From Micromonospora sp. AMSO31t (GTDB lineage: Bacteria; Actinomycetota; Actinomycetes; Mycobacteriales; Micromonosporaceae): a stretch of 64,000 nt of DNA. Numbering within the stretch: position 1 is the stretch's first letter; the number at the start of each line of letters is the position of its first letter. The notes beneath the pieces were generated by a model, which saw only the letters and a list, made by a program, of their open reading frames with translations, did not search any database and was not told where the DNA came from. Made by a program: the position numbers and the translations under genes. Shown in pieces: positions 48,744 to 58,083 of the stretch. The stretch lies in the NCBI RefSeq assembly GCF_008868175.1, contig NZ_WBKT01000008.1, positions 1 through 64,000 of the forward strand. Direction: 5' to 3'.

Positions 48744-49439
48744 TCAGCAGTGCTCGCCGGTCTCCCAGTGCATCTTGCTGCCACCGAAGGGCACCACGCC
48801 CGGCTTCAGGGTCTGCGGGATGCTCGCGCCGCCGGACACCACGTACCAGGGCCCGCAGGTGTCCGGGGTGACCAGGTGCATGGTCCAGGTCGGCGACGAC
48901 CGGTCCAGGTAGCGGACCTGGGACCGGTACAGCGTCGCGCCGCCGTCGGCGGTGCGGCGGTAGGTGGCCCAGAAGACCCGGATGCGCTCGCCCGGGCAGA
49001 GCTGGTCGGTCCACTCGCCGTCGGTCCGGGCCGCGACCTTCACCACGCCGTCGGTGAACACCTGGACCACGTCCACCACGCCGGCCCGGGTGCAGCTCGG
49101 CCGTGGGGTGCGGGTCGTCGCGCGGGGCCGCGGGGCGGCGCCCGTGGTCGACCGGGCCGGCGCGGGCCGCCGCGTCGGCGTCGACGCGCGGGCGGGCGTG
49201 GCCGTCGGGCTCGCCGGGACCGGAACGGCGCTCGGGGTGGCGGTCTCGGTGCTCGGCGGCAGCGACGTCGGCGCGGCGACGGCGCGGGCCGCCGGTCGCT
49301 CCGGACCGGGCCCGGTCACGGCGACCACGGCGAACGCCACCGCGACGGCCGCGGCGAGACCGGCCGCCGGCAGCAGCCAGCGCCGTCGGGGCCGGCTCGC
49401 CTCCGGTACGTCGGGGGTGGTGTCCTGCGGCTCGGACAT
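48744..49439 (-). CDS. Membrane-anchored protein with Pro/Thr-rich linker, function unknown
   Basis: A 231-residue protein. A short cytoplasmic N-terminus, one membrane helix (WLLPAAGLAAAVAVAFAVVA) and a Pro/Thr/Ala-rich linker of about 70 residues are followed by an outer domain of about 110 residues with four cysteines (PSCTRAG, DQLCPGE, PDTCGPW, GEHC) likely to form two disulfides. The domain includes VVQVFTDGVVKVAARTDGEW and RVFWATYRRTADGGATLYRS. I recognise no family. ATG 49439 has CCGGAG upstream. It is divergent from the phospholipase C gene. Confidence 0.7.
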   Translation of the reverse strand: MSEPQDTTPDVPEASRPRRRWLLPAAGLAAAVAVAFAVVAVTGPGPERPAARAVAAPTSLPPSTETATPSAVPVPASPTATPARASTPTRRPAPARSTTGAAPRPRATTRTPRPSCTRAGVVDVVQVFTDGVVKVAARTDGEWTDQLCPGERIRVFWATYRRTADGGATLYRSQVRYLDRSSPTWTMHLVTPDTCGPWYVVSGGASIPQTLKPGVVPFGGSKMHWETGEHC

Positions 49440-49593
49440 GCGGGCTCCGGAGGGGGCGGAGGCGAGGACTCGCCAGGGTGCGTGGATCTTACGGCGTTGG
49501 CGCAACGCTCTCGTTCCGGACACGTGAGATCCATCTGGCGCCAATAGCGTGCCACCCGCCAATCGTTCGGCGTCAGTCAGGTGGTGCTCTGTC

Positions 49594-51666
49594 ATGGCAA
49601 GTGTTGACCGTCGAAATTTCCTGAAGATGATGAGCGCTCCGGTGGCGGCGGCCGCCCTGCCGGTGGACTTCAGCAAGGCCCTCGCCATCCCGGCGAACAA
49701 CCGGACCGGTTCGATCGAGGACGTCGAGCACGTCATCTTCCTCATGCAGGAGAACCGGTCCTTCGACCACTTCTTCGGCACCCTGCGCGGGGTCCGGGGC
49801 TTCGCGGACCCGCACCCGGTGACGCTGCCCTCCGGCCGGAGCGTCTGGCACCAGCCGAACGGCTCCACCGACCTGCTGCCCTTCCGGCCCGAGGTGCCGG
49901 ACCTCGGGCAGACCTTCCTGCCGGACCCGCCGCACGGGTGGGCCGACACCCACGGCGCCTGGAACGGCGGCCGGTACGACCGGTGGGTGCCCAACAAGGG
50001 CGTGGTCACCATGACCCACCACACCCGCGGCGACCTGCCGTACCACTTCGCGCTCGCCGACGCCTTCACCGTCTGCGACAACTACCACTGCTCGGTGCTG
50101 GCCTCGACCGACCCCAACCGCTACCACATGTGGACCGGCTGGGTCGGCAACGACGGCAAGGGCGGCGGCCCGGTCATCGACAACGCCGAGGCGGGCTACG
50201 ACTGGTCCACCTACCCGGAGCGGCTGGAGCGCGCCGGAGTGTCCTGGAAGGTCTACCAGGACGTCGGCCTGGGCCTGACCGCCGAGGGCTACTGGGGCTG
50301 GACCGGGGACCCGTTCATCGGCAACTACGGGGACAACTCGCTGCTCTACTTCCACCAGTACCAGAACGCCCGGCCCGGCAACCCGCTGGCGGACCGGGCG
50401 AAGACCGGGACCGAGATCTCGAAGCAGGACCGCTCCCCCGAGGCGCTGCTGGCCGACTTCCGGCGGGACGTGGCGAACGGCACGCTGCCGCAGGTCTCCT
50501 GGATCGTCGCGCCGGAGGCCTACAGCGAGCACCCGAACTGGGGTCCCGACTACGGCGCCTGGTACATGTCCCAGGTCGTCGACATCCTGGCCAGCCACCC
50601 CGAGGTGTGGAGCAAGATGGCCCTGTTCATCACGTACGACGAGGAGGGCGGCTTCTTCGACCACCTGGTGCCGCCGACGCCGCCGCAGAGCCGCGCCGAG
50701 GGCCTGTCCACCGTGCCCACCACCAACGAGGTCTTCCCCGGTGACGCCCGGCGGGCCGCCGGCCCGTACGGCCTCGGCATCCGGGTGCCGATGATCGTCG
50801 TCTCGCCGTGGACCCGCGGCGGCTGGGTCAACTCGCAGGTGTTCGACCACACCTCGCTGATCCGCTTCCTGGAGACCCGGTTCGCCAAGGGCAGGGCCGA
50901 CCTGGTCGAGTCCAACATCACGCCCTGGCGCCGCGCGGTGGTCGGCGACCTGACCAGCGCGTTCGACTTCCGGACCCCGAACGCCTCGCCGCGGGTGAAG
51001 CTGCCCGACACCGCCGACCTCAAGCCGGTCGACCTCACCCGCCAGCCCGACGAGGTGCCGGTGCCGCCGGCCGAGGAGCGCCTGCCCCGCCAGGAGCGGG
51101 GGGTACGGCCCGCCCGGGCCCTCCCGTACACCCTGCACGTGGACGGGCGGGCCGCCGGCACCTCGTTCCACCTCGACTTCCGCAACTCCGGCGGCGCCAC
51201 CGGCGTCTTCGGGGTCCGCTCGGCCGACCCGGCCCAGCCGCCGCGCACCTACACGGTGGAGCCGGGCCGGCAGGTGAGCGACACCTGGGACGCCACCGCC
51301 GGGTACGACCTCGAGGTGCACGGCCCCAACGGCTTCTTCCGCCGCTTCACCGGCGGCACGGGTGCCGGCGTCGACGTCCGGGCGCGGTACGACGAGCGCG
51401 ACCACCACGTCGGCCTGACCCTGGTGAACCGGGGCGCGAAGCGGGTCGAGGTGACCGTCGCGGACCGCTACCAGTCGAAGCGCACCAGGCTGTCGCTCAA
51501 GCCGGGTGAGACGGCCTCGCCGTCGTGGTCGCTGTCCCGGGCGCACGGCTGGTACGACCTCACCGTGACGGTCTCCGCCGACGCCGCGTTCGCGGTCCGG
51601 TACGCCGGTCACGTCGAGAACGGCAAGCCCAGCATCAGCGACCCGGCCATGGGCGGCCTCATCTGA
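49594..51666 (+). CDS. Tat-exported phosphocholine-type phospholipase C
   Basis: A 690-residue enzyme. The twin-arginine signal is near the N-terminus (RRNFLKMMSAPVAAAALP). The catalytic domain has VIFLMQENRSFDHFFGTLRG with the conserved E-N-R-S-F-D-H-x-F-G, WTGWVGNDGKGGGPVIDN and LFITYDEEGGFFDHL. The C-terminal 190 residues hold two beta-sandwich DUF756-type repeats. It hydrolyses phosphatidylcholine or sphingomyelin outside the cell and may release phosphate or choline. ATG 49594 is chosen over an earlier ATG at 49549 because it places the Tat motif at the usual distance. A hairpin follows. Confidence 0.9.
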   Translation: MASVDRRNFLKMMSAPVAAAALPVDFSKALAIPANNRTGSIEDVEHVIFLMQENRSFDHFFGTLRGVRGFADPHPVTLPSGRSVWHQPNGSTDLLPFRPEVPDLGQTFLPDPPHGWADTHGAWNGGRYDRWVPNKGVVTMTHHTRGDLPYHFALADAFTVCDNYHCSVLASTDPNRYHMWTGWVGNDGKGGGPVIDNAEAGYDWSTYPERLERAGVSWKVYQDVGLGLTAEGYWGWTGDPFIGNYGDNSLLYFHQYQNARPGNPLADRAKTGTEISKQDRSPEALLADFRRDVANGTLPQVSWIVAPEAYSEHPNWGPDYGAWYMSQVVDILASHPEVWSKMALFITYDEEGGFFDHLVPPTPPQSRAEGLSTVPTTNEVFPGDARRAAGPYGLGIRVPMIVVSPWTRGGWVNSQVFDHTSLIRFLETRFAKGRADLVESNITPWRRAVVGDLTSAFDFRTPNASPRVKLPDTADLKPVDLTRQPDEVPVPPAEERLPRQERGVRPARALPYTLHVDGRAAGTSFHLDFRNSGGATGVFGVRSADPAQPPRTYTVEPGRQVSDTWDATAGYDLEVHGPNGFFRRFTGGTGAGVDVRARYDERDHHVGLTLVNRGAKRVEVTVADRYQSKRTRLSLKPGETASPSWSLSRAHGWYDLTVTVSADAAFAVRYAGHVENGKPSISDPAMGGLI

Positions 51667-51680
51667 TCCTCGTCCGACCG

Positions 51681-51722
51681 CGAGGTGACCGTCCACCCCC
51701 GACCGGGCGGGCGGTCACCTCG
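51681..51722 (+). terminator. Hairpin after the phospholipase gene
   Basis: CGAGGTGACCG (51681-51691) pairs perfectly with CGGTCACCTCG (51712-51722), 20-base loop. Confidence 0.55.
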
Positions 51723-51822
51723 GGCCGCGGTGGGGCGTCGCCTATCCGACGCCGGTGTTCCCCCGCCGCGGCCTCAGGCCGTTCACTGTCGCCACGCCGC
51801 ACCAGTGGAAGGGGTCCCGCAC

Positions 51823-52578
51823 ATGACGATCAGCCACCGCACCGTGGGTCACGGAGCGCACCGGGTGCTGGCCCTGCACGGGTGGTTCGGCTCGGCGAAG
51901 GGCTGGGGCTGGCTGCCGGAGCTGATCGACGTCGAGCGCTTCACCTGGGCGTTCCCGGACTACCGGGGCTACGGCGCGCGCACCGACGTCGCCGGCGAGC
52001 ACACCATGGCCGAGATCTCCCGCGACGCCCTGGCGCTGGTCGACTCCCTCGGCTGGGACAGCTTCTCGGTGGTCGGGCACTCCATGGGCGGCAGCGCCGC
52101 CCAGCGGGTCCTCGCCGACGCCCCCGGGCGGGTGAGCCACCTCGTCGGCATCAGCCCGGTCCCGGCGAGCGGCGTGCCGTTCGACCTCCAGGGCTGGACG
52201 CTGTTCGACGGGGCCGCGGCCGAGCCGGCCAACCGGCGCGCGATCATCGACCTGACCACCGGCAACCGGCTGTCCGGCCGCTGGCTCGACGAGATGGTCC
52301 GGTTCTCCCTCGCCCACTCCACGCCGGAGGCGTTCGGCGCGTACCTCACCGCCTGGGCGCGGACCGACTTCACCGACGACGTGAAGGGCAACCCGGTGCC
52401 GGCGCTCGCCGTCGTCGGCGAGCACGACCCCGCGCTGGGCGCCGAAACGATGCGCGAGACCTGGCTGCGCCACTACCCCAACGCCCGGCTCGAGGTGCTC
52501 GCCAACGCGGGCCACTACGCCATGTACGAGACCCCGGTGCGGCTGGCCACGGTCATCGAGGAGTTCCTCGGGCAGTAG
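51823..52578 (+). CDS. Alpha/beta hydrolase
   Basis: A 251-residue alpha/beta hydrolase. LALHGWFGSAKGW is the oxyanion region, FPDYRGYGARTD the next loop, VVGHSMGGSAAQRVLA the nucleophile serine elbow, VVGEHDPALG the acid and NAGHYAMYE the histidine. The cap is short. Closest general relatives are carboxylesterases and non-heme haloperoxidases. Substrate unknown. It has its own region upstream with no strong promoter seen and ends 14 bases before the convergent methyltransferase. Confidence 0.8.
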   Translation: MTISHRTVGHGAHRVLALHGWFGSAKGWGWLPELIDVERFTWAFPDYRGYGARTDVAGEHTMAEISRDALALVDSLGWDSFSVVGHSMGGSAAQRVLADAPGRVSHLVGISPVPASGVPFDLQGWTLFDGAAAEPANRRAIIDLTTGNRLSGRWLDEMVRFSLAHSTPEAFGAYLTAWARTDFTDDVKGNPVPALAVVGEHDPALGAETMRETWLRHYPNARLEVLANAGHYAMYETPVRLATVIEEFLGQ

Positions 52579-52592
52579 CGGCGCGACGGCGC

Positions 52593-53402
52593 TCACCGCC
52601 CCGCCGGCCGCCGTCCCCGGGTCGACACGAACTGGTACGACATCACGGCGAACCCCGGGTCCCGCAGCAGCCGGCGGAACGCCTCCAGCTGACCGGGCGA
52701 CAATCCGGCGTCGAGCAGCTCCGGCTCCAGCTGCCGGGAGTTCGTCCCGTACAGCGACGCCCCGAGGGAGCCGCCGGGCCAGCTCTGCGCGTGGACGACC
52801 GTGTCCACCTCGTCCAGCCCCGCCGCCACCAGCTCGCCGTGCACGTCCTGCGCCCAGGCCAGGTCGGCGCCGTGGCTCTGGAGGATGTCGAGCATCGCGT
52901 CGGTCACCTGGGCGAAGAGCTTCGCCGCGTCGTCGCTCGGCGCGGTCAGCACCCGCAGCGGCGCCGTGCAGTCGAACTCCTCGACCACCAGCCACCCGCC
53001 CGGGGCCAGCGCACCGGCCAGCGAGGACAGCACGCGCCGCCGCTCCGGCAGGTGCAGCAGCACCAGGCGCGCGTGGATCAGGTCGAAGGCGTCGCCGGGC
53101 GGCGGCTCGGTGCGCACGTCGTGCCGGCGTACGTCGAGGTTGCCGGTGGCCGTGAGGTGCCCGGTGTCGAGGTCGGTGGCCAGCACCCGGCCGCCCCGGC
53201 CGACCGCCCGGGCCAGGCTCCGGGCGACCGAGCCGCCGCCGGCGCCGACCTCCCAGCACACGCCGCCGGGCGCGAGCACCGGCGGGGCGATCCGGCGCGC
53301 CGTGATCGGATCCAGGAAGGACTCCAGCGCCCGCATCTGGGGCACGGCGTCCGGAGCGCCGTTGTCGAAGGCGTAGTCGGTGTCATGGACGTGGGTCGGC
53401 AT
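52593..53402 (-). CDS. Class I SAM-dependent methyltransferase
   Basis: A 269-residue class I methyltransferase. Motif I is CWEVGAGGGSVARSLA, motif II ATDLDTGHL, motif post-I FDLIHARLVLLHLPER and then LAPGGWLVVEEFD. The C-terminal half is helical (FAQVTDAMLDILQSHGADL), as in small-molecule methyltransferases related to UbiE/Coq5. The N-terminal PTHVHDTDYAFDN segment is typical of actinomycete members. GGGATGAGGAACG precedes the ATG. It is the last gene of the minus-strand ABC transporter run, 30 bases after livF, and may share that transcript. Confidence 0.82.
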   Translation of the reverse strand: MPTHVHDTDYAFDNGAPDAVPQMRALESFLDPITARRIAPPVLAPGGVCWEVGAGGGSVARSLARAVGRGGRVLATDLDTGHLTATGNLDVRRHDVRTEPPPGDAFDLIHARLVLLHLPERRRVLSSLAGALAPGGWLVVEEFDCTAPLRVLTAPSDDAAKLFAQVTDAMLDILQSHGADLAWAQDVHGELVAAGLDEVDTVVHAQSWPGGSLGASLYGTNSRQLEPELLDAGLSPGQLEAFRRLLRDPGFAVMSYQFVSTRGRRPAGR

Positions 53403-53432
53403 CGTTCCTCATCCCTGTCGCTGCGGGTCGGG

Positions 53433-54206
53433 TCAGTGCCCGGCGTCGGACCAGAGCCCGGACACCGGTCGGGGAGCCGACGGCTCACCGACCGCGGCGA
53501 CGCTGAGCATCGCCGCCAGGACGTCCGGGTCGGCCCGGACCTCGTGCACCGGCCGGTCGTAGACGACCCGGCCGTACTCCAGCACCGCGATCCGGTCCGC
53601 CACCTCGACGGCGTGCCGGAGCTGCTGTTCGACGAGCAGCACGGTCAGCCCGGTCCGGGCCAGCGTGTCGACGAGCTCCCGCACCCGGGCCGCCAGGTCG
53701 GGGGCGAGGCCCTCGCACGGCTCGTCCAGCAGGAGCAGCCGGGGCTGGCCCAGCAGGGCCCGGGCGATGGCCAGCATCTGCTGCTCACCGCCGGACAGCT
53801 GATCGCCGCGGTGGCGCAACCGGGACCCGAGCCGGGGCAGCAGCTCCAGGATCCGGGCCACCGTCCAGCCCTCGCCGCCGGGCGTCGCGGCCCGCCACGG
53901 CGCGGCCGCCAGGACCAGGTGCTCGGCCACGGTCAACCGGGAGAAGACCCGCCGGCCCTGCGGGACCAGGCCGACACCGGACCGGGCGATCCGGTGCGGC
54001 TGCCGGCCGGCGACCTGCACGCCGCCGATCTCGATCCGGCCGGCGTACGGCCGCACCAGGCCGGCCACGCTGTGCACCAGCGTGCTCTTGCCGGCGCCGT
54101 TGCGGCCCACCACCGCCTGGACGGTGCCGGTGCGCACGTCGAGGCTCACCTCGTGCAGCACGGTGCCGCCCCCGTAGCCGGCGCAGAGCCCGTCGATCCG
54201 CAGCAT
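53433..54206 (-). CDS. livF: Branched-chain-type ABC transporter ATPase (LivF-like)
   Basis: A 257-residue ABC ATPase. Walker A GRNGAGKST, Q-loop region VPQGRRVFSRLTVAEHL, signature LSGGEQQMLAIARAL, Walker B LLLLDEPCEGLAP and H-loop VLLVEQQ. The VPQGRRVF-type segment marks LivF-like subunits of the hydrophobic amino acid family. It pairs with LivG and two permeases for import of a branched-chain amino acid or amide-like substrate. Its ATG shares a base with the LivG stop (TGATG). Confidence 0.9.
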   Translation of the reverse strand: MLRIDGLCAGYGGGTVLHEVSLDVRTGTVQAVVGRNGAGKSTLVHSVAGLVRPYAGRIEIGGVQVAGRQPHRIARSGVGLVPQGRRVFSRLTVAEHLVLAAAPWRAATPGGEGWTVARILELLPRLGSRLRHRGDQLSGGEQQMLAIARALLGQPRLLLLDEPCEGLAPDLAARVRELVDTLARTGLTVLLVEQQLRHAVEVADRIAVLEYGRVVYDRPVHEVRADPDVLAAMLSVAAVGEPSAPRPVSGLWSDAGH

Positions 54207-54949
54207 CAGGCCACCCCCTCGGCGTACGCCTCCCGGACCGGACCGGAGGCGCGGATCTCGGCCGGCGTCCCGGTGGCCAGCGTCCGCCCGTCGCGCAGCA
54301 CGGTGACCGTGTCGCAGAGCGCGTAGACCAGGTCCAGCCGGTGCTCGACCAGCAGCACGGCGACCGCCCGGGGCAGCGTCCGCAGGAACTCCATGAGCCA
54401 CCCGACCTCGACGGCGGACAGCCCGGCGGCCGGCTCGTCGAGCAGCAGCAGCCGGGGCCGGCCGGCCAGCCCCATGGCGATCTCGACCTGCCGGCGCTGC
54501 CCGTGCGCCAGGTGCCCGGCCGGGATCGCGGCGATCTCGGTGAGGCCGACCCGTGCCAGCAGCGCGTCGGCCGTCCGCGCGGCCGCCCGCCGCCGCGCCG
54601 ACGGGTGCCACCGGCCCGGCCGCACCGCCCGCGGCAGCGCGGCGACCAGCACGTTCTGCCGCACGGTCAGCGTCGACCAGACGGCGGGGCGCTGGTGGAT
54701 CCGGCCGACCCCCCGGCGGGCCCGGGCGGCCGGCCCCAGCCGGGTGACGTCCCGGCCGGCCAGCAGCACCCGGCCGCGGCCGGCCCGGGTGGACCCGCCG
54801 AGCACGTCCAGCAGTGTCGTCTTGCCGGCGCCGTTCGGCCCGATCAGGGCGTGCCGCTGGCCCGGCATGATCCGCAGGTCGACGCCGTCCAGCGCGGCCA
54901 GCGATCCGTAGCGGACGGTGATCCCCTCAGCGGACAGCAGCGGGGTCAT
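54206..54949 (-). CDS. livG: Branched-chain-type ABC transporter ATPase (LivG-like)
   Basis: A 247-residue ABC ATPase. Walker A GPNGAGKTT, Q-loop GVGRIHQRPAVWSTLTVRQN, signature-equivalent LAHGQRRQVEIAMGLA (AHGQ in place of LSGGQ, usual for LivG), Walker B LLLLDEPAAGLS and H-loop VLLVEHRLD. The V-R-Y-G-x-L-A-A-L-D start is typical. ATGA overlap with LivM upstream. It forms the heterodimeric motor with LivF. Confidence 0.9.
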   Translation of the reverse strand: MTPLLSAEGITVRYGSLAALDGVDLRIMPGQRHALIGPNGAGKTTLLDVLGGSTRAGRGRVLLAGRDVTRLGPAARARRGVGRIHQRPAVWSTLTVRQNVLVAALPRAVRPGRWHPSARRRAAARTADALLARVGLTEIAAIPAGHLAHGQRRQVEIAMGLAGRPRLLLLDEPAAGLSAVEVGWLMEFLRTLPRAVAVLLVEHRLDLVYALCDTVTVLRDGRTLATGTPAEIRASGPVREAYAEGVA

Positions 54950-55956
54950 GCGCGTACTCCCGTCGGCGTCGGGCTCTCCGGGGCGGGACGGCGGGCCGGG
55001 ACGGCCGGGAGCAGCCGGCCGCGTACCCTCGGTCGGCGCCCGCCGTCGGGGAGCAGGTAGACGGCGGCGACGAACGCCAGCCCGAGCACCAGCGGCGCCT
55101 GCCCGGGGAGCACGCCGAACAGCCAGTCCCGAGCGGCCACGACGAGCGCGGCGCCGACCAGCGCGCCGCCGACCGAGGCGGTGCCGCCGATCACCACGCC
55201 GAGCAGCAGCAGGGCGGAGGTGTCGAAACCGAAGTCGGCCGGGGAGACGAACTGCTGGGCCACCACGAGCAGGGAACCCGCGGCGCCCGCGACCGCCCCG
55301 GCGGCGACGTGCACGCCGGCCACGTGGGCCGGCACCCGGTGGCCGCTGGCCCGCAGCCGCGCCTCGTCGTCCCGGCCGGCCCGCAGCAGCAGCCCGACCC
55401 GGGTGCGCAGCACCAGCAGCACCACGCCGACCAGCGCCGCGACGACCACCAGGGTGTAGACGTAACGCGCCCGGTCGGTGGCCAGCACCGGCAGCCCCCA
55501 CAGTGGCCGGGACGCGGCGACGCCGGCCAGCCCGTCGGTGCCGCCGGTCACCGACCGCCAGCGCCCCACGACGGTCACCGCCAGTTCGCCGACCGCCAGG
55601 GTGATCATCAGGAGCACCACACCCCGCGCGGAGACCACCAGCGGCACGGTCACCGCGGCCAGCGCCGCCCCGGCCGCCGCCGCGACGGCCAGGTGCACGA
55701 GGCCGACGTCGGAGAGATGGCTGCCGACGACCGCGCTGGCGTAGGCGCCCGCCGCGTAGGGTGCGGTCTGGCCGAGGGTGGGCAGCCCGGCGACGCCGGT
55801 GAGCAGCGCCACGCTCACCGCCACCAGGCCGAGCGCCAGGGTGCGGGCGAGCAGTGCGACGGTGTAGTCGTCGACCGTCCACGGCGCCAGCACCAGGGCG
55901 ACCACGACCAGCGCGGCGACGCCGCGGCGCAGCGCCCGGACGGCTCCCCGCCTCAC
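54946..55956 (-). CDS. livM: Branched-chain-type ABC permease (LivM-like)
   Basis: A 336-residue permease with about nine to ten membrane helices (VAALVVVALVLAPW, LALGLVAVSVALLTGVAGLP, ...). Family pieces are LPTLGQTAPYAAGAYASAVV, GVVLLMITLAVGELAV and the cytoplasmic coupling loop RDDEARLRASGHRVPAHVAG followed by GVVIGGTASVGGALVGAALV. A Pro-rich tail of about 30 residues ends it. GTG start overlaps the LivH stop by four bases. Confidence 0.88.
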   Translation of the reverse strand: MRRGAVRALRRGVAALVVVALVLAPWTVDDYTVALLARTLALGLVAVSVALLTGVAGLPTLGQTAPYAAGAYASAVVGSHLSDVGLVHLAVAAAAGAALAAVTVPLVVSARGVVLLMITLAVGELAVTVVGRWRSVTGGTDGLAGVAASRPLWGLPVLATDRARYVYTLVVVAALVGVVLLVLRTRVGLLLRAGRDDEARLRASGHRVPAHVAGVHVAAGAVAGAAGSLLVVAQQFVSPADFGFDTSALLLLGVVIGGTASVGGALVGAALVVAARDWLFGVLPGQAPLVLGLAFVAAVYLLPDGGRRPRVRGRLLPAVPARRPAPESPTPTGVRA

Positions 55957-56846
55957 GTCGCCCTCCGGACCGTGGCCAGGCCCCGCGCCCGCACCGCCAG
56001 CACCACCGCCATGGCGGCGAAGAGCAGGAACGGGGCGGCGGACGGGGCGAGCGCGACGCCCAGGGTCTGGATCTGCCCGACGGCCAGCGCGGCGAGCAGG
56101 GTGCCGACCATCGAGCCGAGACCGCCGAGGACGACCACCACCAGCGACAGCAGCAGCACGGCGTCGGCCGTGTCCGGCCCGGGGCCGATGATCGGCGCGC
56201 CGAGCACCCCCGCCGCGCCGGCCAGCGCCCCGGCGGCCGCCAGCACGCCGACCCGGATCCGGGCCGGGCTCACCCCGAGGACGGCGACCATCTCGGCGTC
56301 GTCGACGGCGGCGCGGACCAGCATCCCGGCCCGGGTGCGGCGCACCACGAGGTGGATCAGGGCGGCGAGCAGCGCCGCCACCACGATGAAGACCAGCCGG
56401 TACGCGGCGTAGCGGTGCCCGGCGACCACCACCGACCCGTCCAGCGCGGCGGGTACGCGCACCGGCGGGTCGTCCGGCCCGAAGGCGCTCACCAGCAGGC
56501 TCCCGCCGGCCAGGGCCACCCCGAAGGTCAGCAGCGCCTGGGTGAGGTGGTTGCGCGCGGCGACCCGGGTGAGCAGCCCGGCGACCAGCGCGCCGGACGC
56601 GGTGGCGGCCACCACCCCGACGGCCAGCGCCAGCGCCAGGCTCGGCCAGCCGCCGTCCAGCAGGGCGGCCGCCGTGTAGCCGCCGATCGCGTAGAGGGTG
56701 CCGTGCGCCAGGTTCAGGATGCCGGCGACGCCGAAGCAGAGCACCAGCCCCGCCGCGGCGACGAAGACCAGCAGACCGTAGGCGACCCCGTCGAGGGCGG
56801 GGACGACGTACGGGTCGAACCGGATGCCGGCGGCCACGGGCGTCAC
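55953..56846 (-). CDS. livH: Branched-chain-type ABC permease (LivH-like)
   Basis: A 297-residue permease with about eight membrane helices. GVAYGLLVFVAAAGLVLCFG and GILNLAHGTLYAIGGYTAA match the LivH signature (N-x-A-H-G-x-x-x-x-x-G-A/G-Y). The coupling loop is AAVDDAEMVAVLGVSPARIR, then VLGGLGSMVGTLLAALAVGQ. GTG 56846 overlaps the solute-binding protein stop by four bases. Substrate of this transporter class ranges over branched-chain amino acids, urea and short amides. Confidence 0.88.
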   Translation of the reverse strand: MTPVAAGIRFDPYVVPALDGVAYGLLVFVAAAGLVLCFGVAGILNLAHGTLYAIGGYTAAALLDGGWPSLALALAVGVVAATASGALVAGLLTRVAARNHLTQALLTFGVALAGGSLLVSAFGPDDPPVRVPAALDGSVVVAGHRYAAYRLVFIVVAALLAALIHLVVRRTRAGMLVRAAVDDAEMVAVLGVSPARIRVGVLAAAGALAGAAGVLGAPIIGPGPDTADAVLLLSLVVVVLGGLGSMVGTLLAALAVGQIQTLGVALAPSAAPFLLFAAMAVVLAVRARGLATVRRAT

Positions 56847-58036
56847 CCGCCGACGGTGGCGAGATCGCCCACCACGGTGTTGGACAGCGCCCGGCCGTCC
56901 TGGCGCACCTGGCGCAGGTACCACTTCTGCACGGGCGCGTGGGTGGTCGGCGAGAACTGCCAGGTGCCGCGCGGGCTGGCGATCTGCCCGAGCTGGCCGA
57001 TGGCCGCGTTGACGCGTTCGGGGGTCGCCTCGTCCCCGGCCGCCGCGATGGCCCGGTCCAGCACGGCCGCCGCGTCGTAGGAGGCCATGGCGTACGTCGT
57101 CGGGGAGCCGTCGTGCTCGGCCTTCCAGGCGGCCACGAAGGCGCGGTTCTCCGCGTTGTCGAGGTCCGGCGAGTAGTTGAGCACCGAGTAGATGTCGCGT
57201 GCCGCCTCGCCCTGGGCGTTGAGCACCCCGCCCTCGGTCAGGAACCCGGCGGCGTAGAGCGGCAGGTCCTTCACCTCGGACTGGGCGTACTGCTTCACGA
57301 AGTCGACGGCCGCGCTGCCGGCGTAGAACGTGTAGACGGCGTTCGCCCCGGAGGCCTTGATCCGCGCGAAGTACGGGGTGAAGTTGGTGGTCGCCGGGAA
57401 CGGGGTGAAGGTGGCCTTGCCGTCCGGGTTGGCCAGTGTGCCGCCGGCCTTGGCGAAGGCTTCGGTGAAGCCGCGCAGCTCGTCCCAGCCGCCCTGGTAG
57501 TCGGGGCCGATGGCGTAGACGCTGCCCTTCACGTCGTCGCGCACGTGCTGGGCGATCGCCTCCCCCGGCTCGTCGGACAGGTAGGACGTGTGCCAGACCC
57601 GGGAGACGTCCTTCAGCTCGGGCCGGCCGTTGGAGCCGACGAACGGCACCTTCGTCTCGTTGAGCAGCGGGTAGACGGCGGCCACCGAGCCCCCGCCGAC
57701 GACGCCGGTCAGCGCGACCACGCGGTCCTGCTTGAGCAGCTTCGTGGCGGCGGGCACCGCGGTCGCCGCTCCGTTGCCCTCGTCGGCGACCACGAGTTCC
57801 ACGTCCCGGCCGCCGAGCTTGCCGTCGTGGCTGGACAGGTAGAGCTGGAAGCCGTCGCGGATGTCCTTGCCGACCGCCTGGTACGTGCCGGAGAGCGACG
57901 CCAGCAGACCGATCTTGACGGGTGCGCCGGCGCCGGCCCCGCCCTCGTCGTTCGCGCACGCGGGCGCGGCGAGCAGGACGAGGGCGAGCAGCGCCGCCGT
58001 GTGGGCGCGGCCGCGCCGGGACAGGGTGAGGGACAT
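56843..58036 (-). CDS. livK: ABC transporter substrate-binding lipoprotein (Leu/Ile/Val family)
   Basis: A 397-residue type I periplasmic-binding-protein fold lipoprotein. The signal ends in AAPAC (lipobox). The ligand domain starts VKIGLLASLSGTYQAVGKDI and contains VVADEGNGAATAVPAATKLL, VALTGVVGGGSVAAVYPLLN, VYAIGPDYQGGWDELRGF and ASYDAAAVLDRAIAAA. Residues do not fix the ligand; the family includes branched-chain amino acid, urea and amide binders. GTAGGAG precedes the ATG. First transporter gene after the kinase/roadblock pair. Confidence 0.9.
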   Translation of the reverse strand: MSLTLSRRGRAHTAALLALVLLAAPACANDEGGAGAGAPVKIGLLASLSGTYQAVGKDIRDGFQLYLSSHDGKLGGRDVELVVADEGNGAATAVPAATKLLKQDRVVALTGVVGGGSVAAVYPLLNETKVPFVGSNGRPELKDVSRVWHTSYLSDEPGEAIAQHVRDDVKGSVYAIGPDYQGGWDELRGFTEAFAKAGGTLANPDGKATFTPFPATTNFTPYFARIKASGANAVYTFYAGSAAVDFVKQYAQSEVKDLPLYAAGFLTEGGVLNAQGEAARDIYSVLNYSPDLDNAENRAFVAAWKAEHDGSPTTYAMASYDAAAVLDRAIAAAGDEATPERVNAAIGQLGQIASPRGTWQFSPTTHAPVQKWYLRQVRQDGRALSNTVVGDLATVGG

Positions 58037-58083
58037 GTGTGCTCCTACGTGAGGGGTGGGGTTTCGGCGTCGGGGCGCCGGGG

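Noticed and set aside
49496..49541. TTGGCGC/GGCGCCAA inverted repeat upstream of the phospholipase gene
   Set aside because: Arms are separated by 32 bases and short; no phosphate-type repeat seen, so I give it no function.
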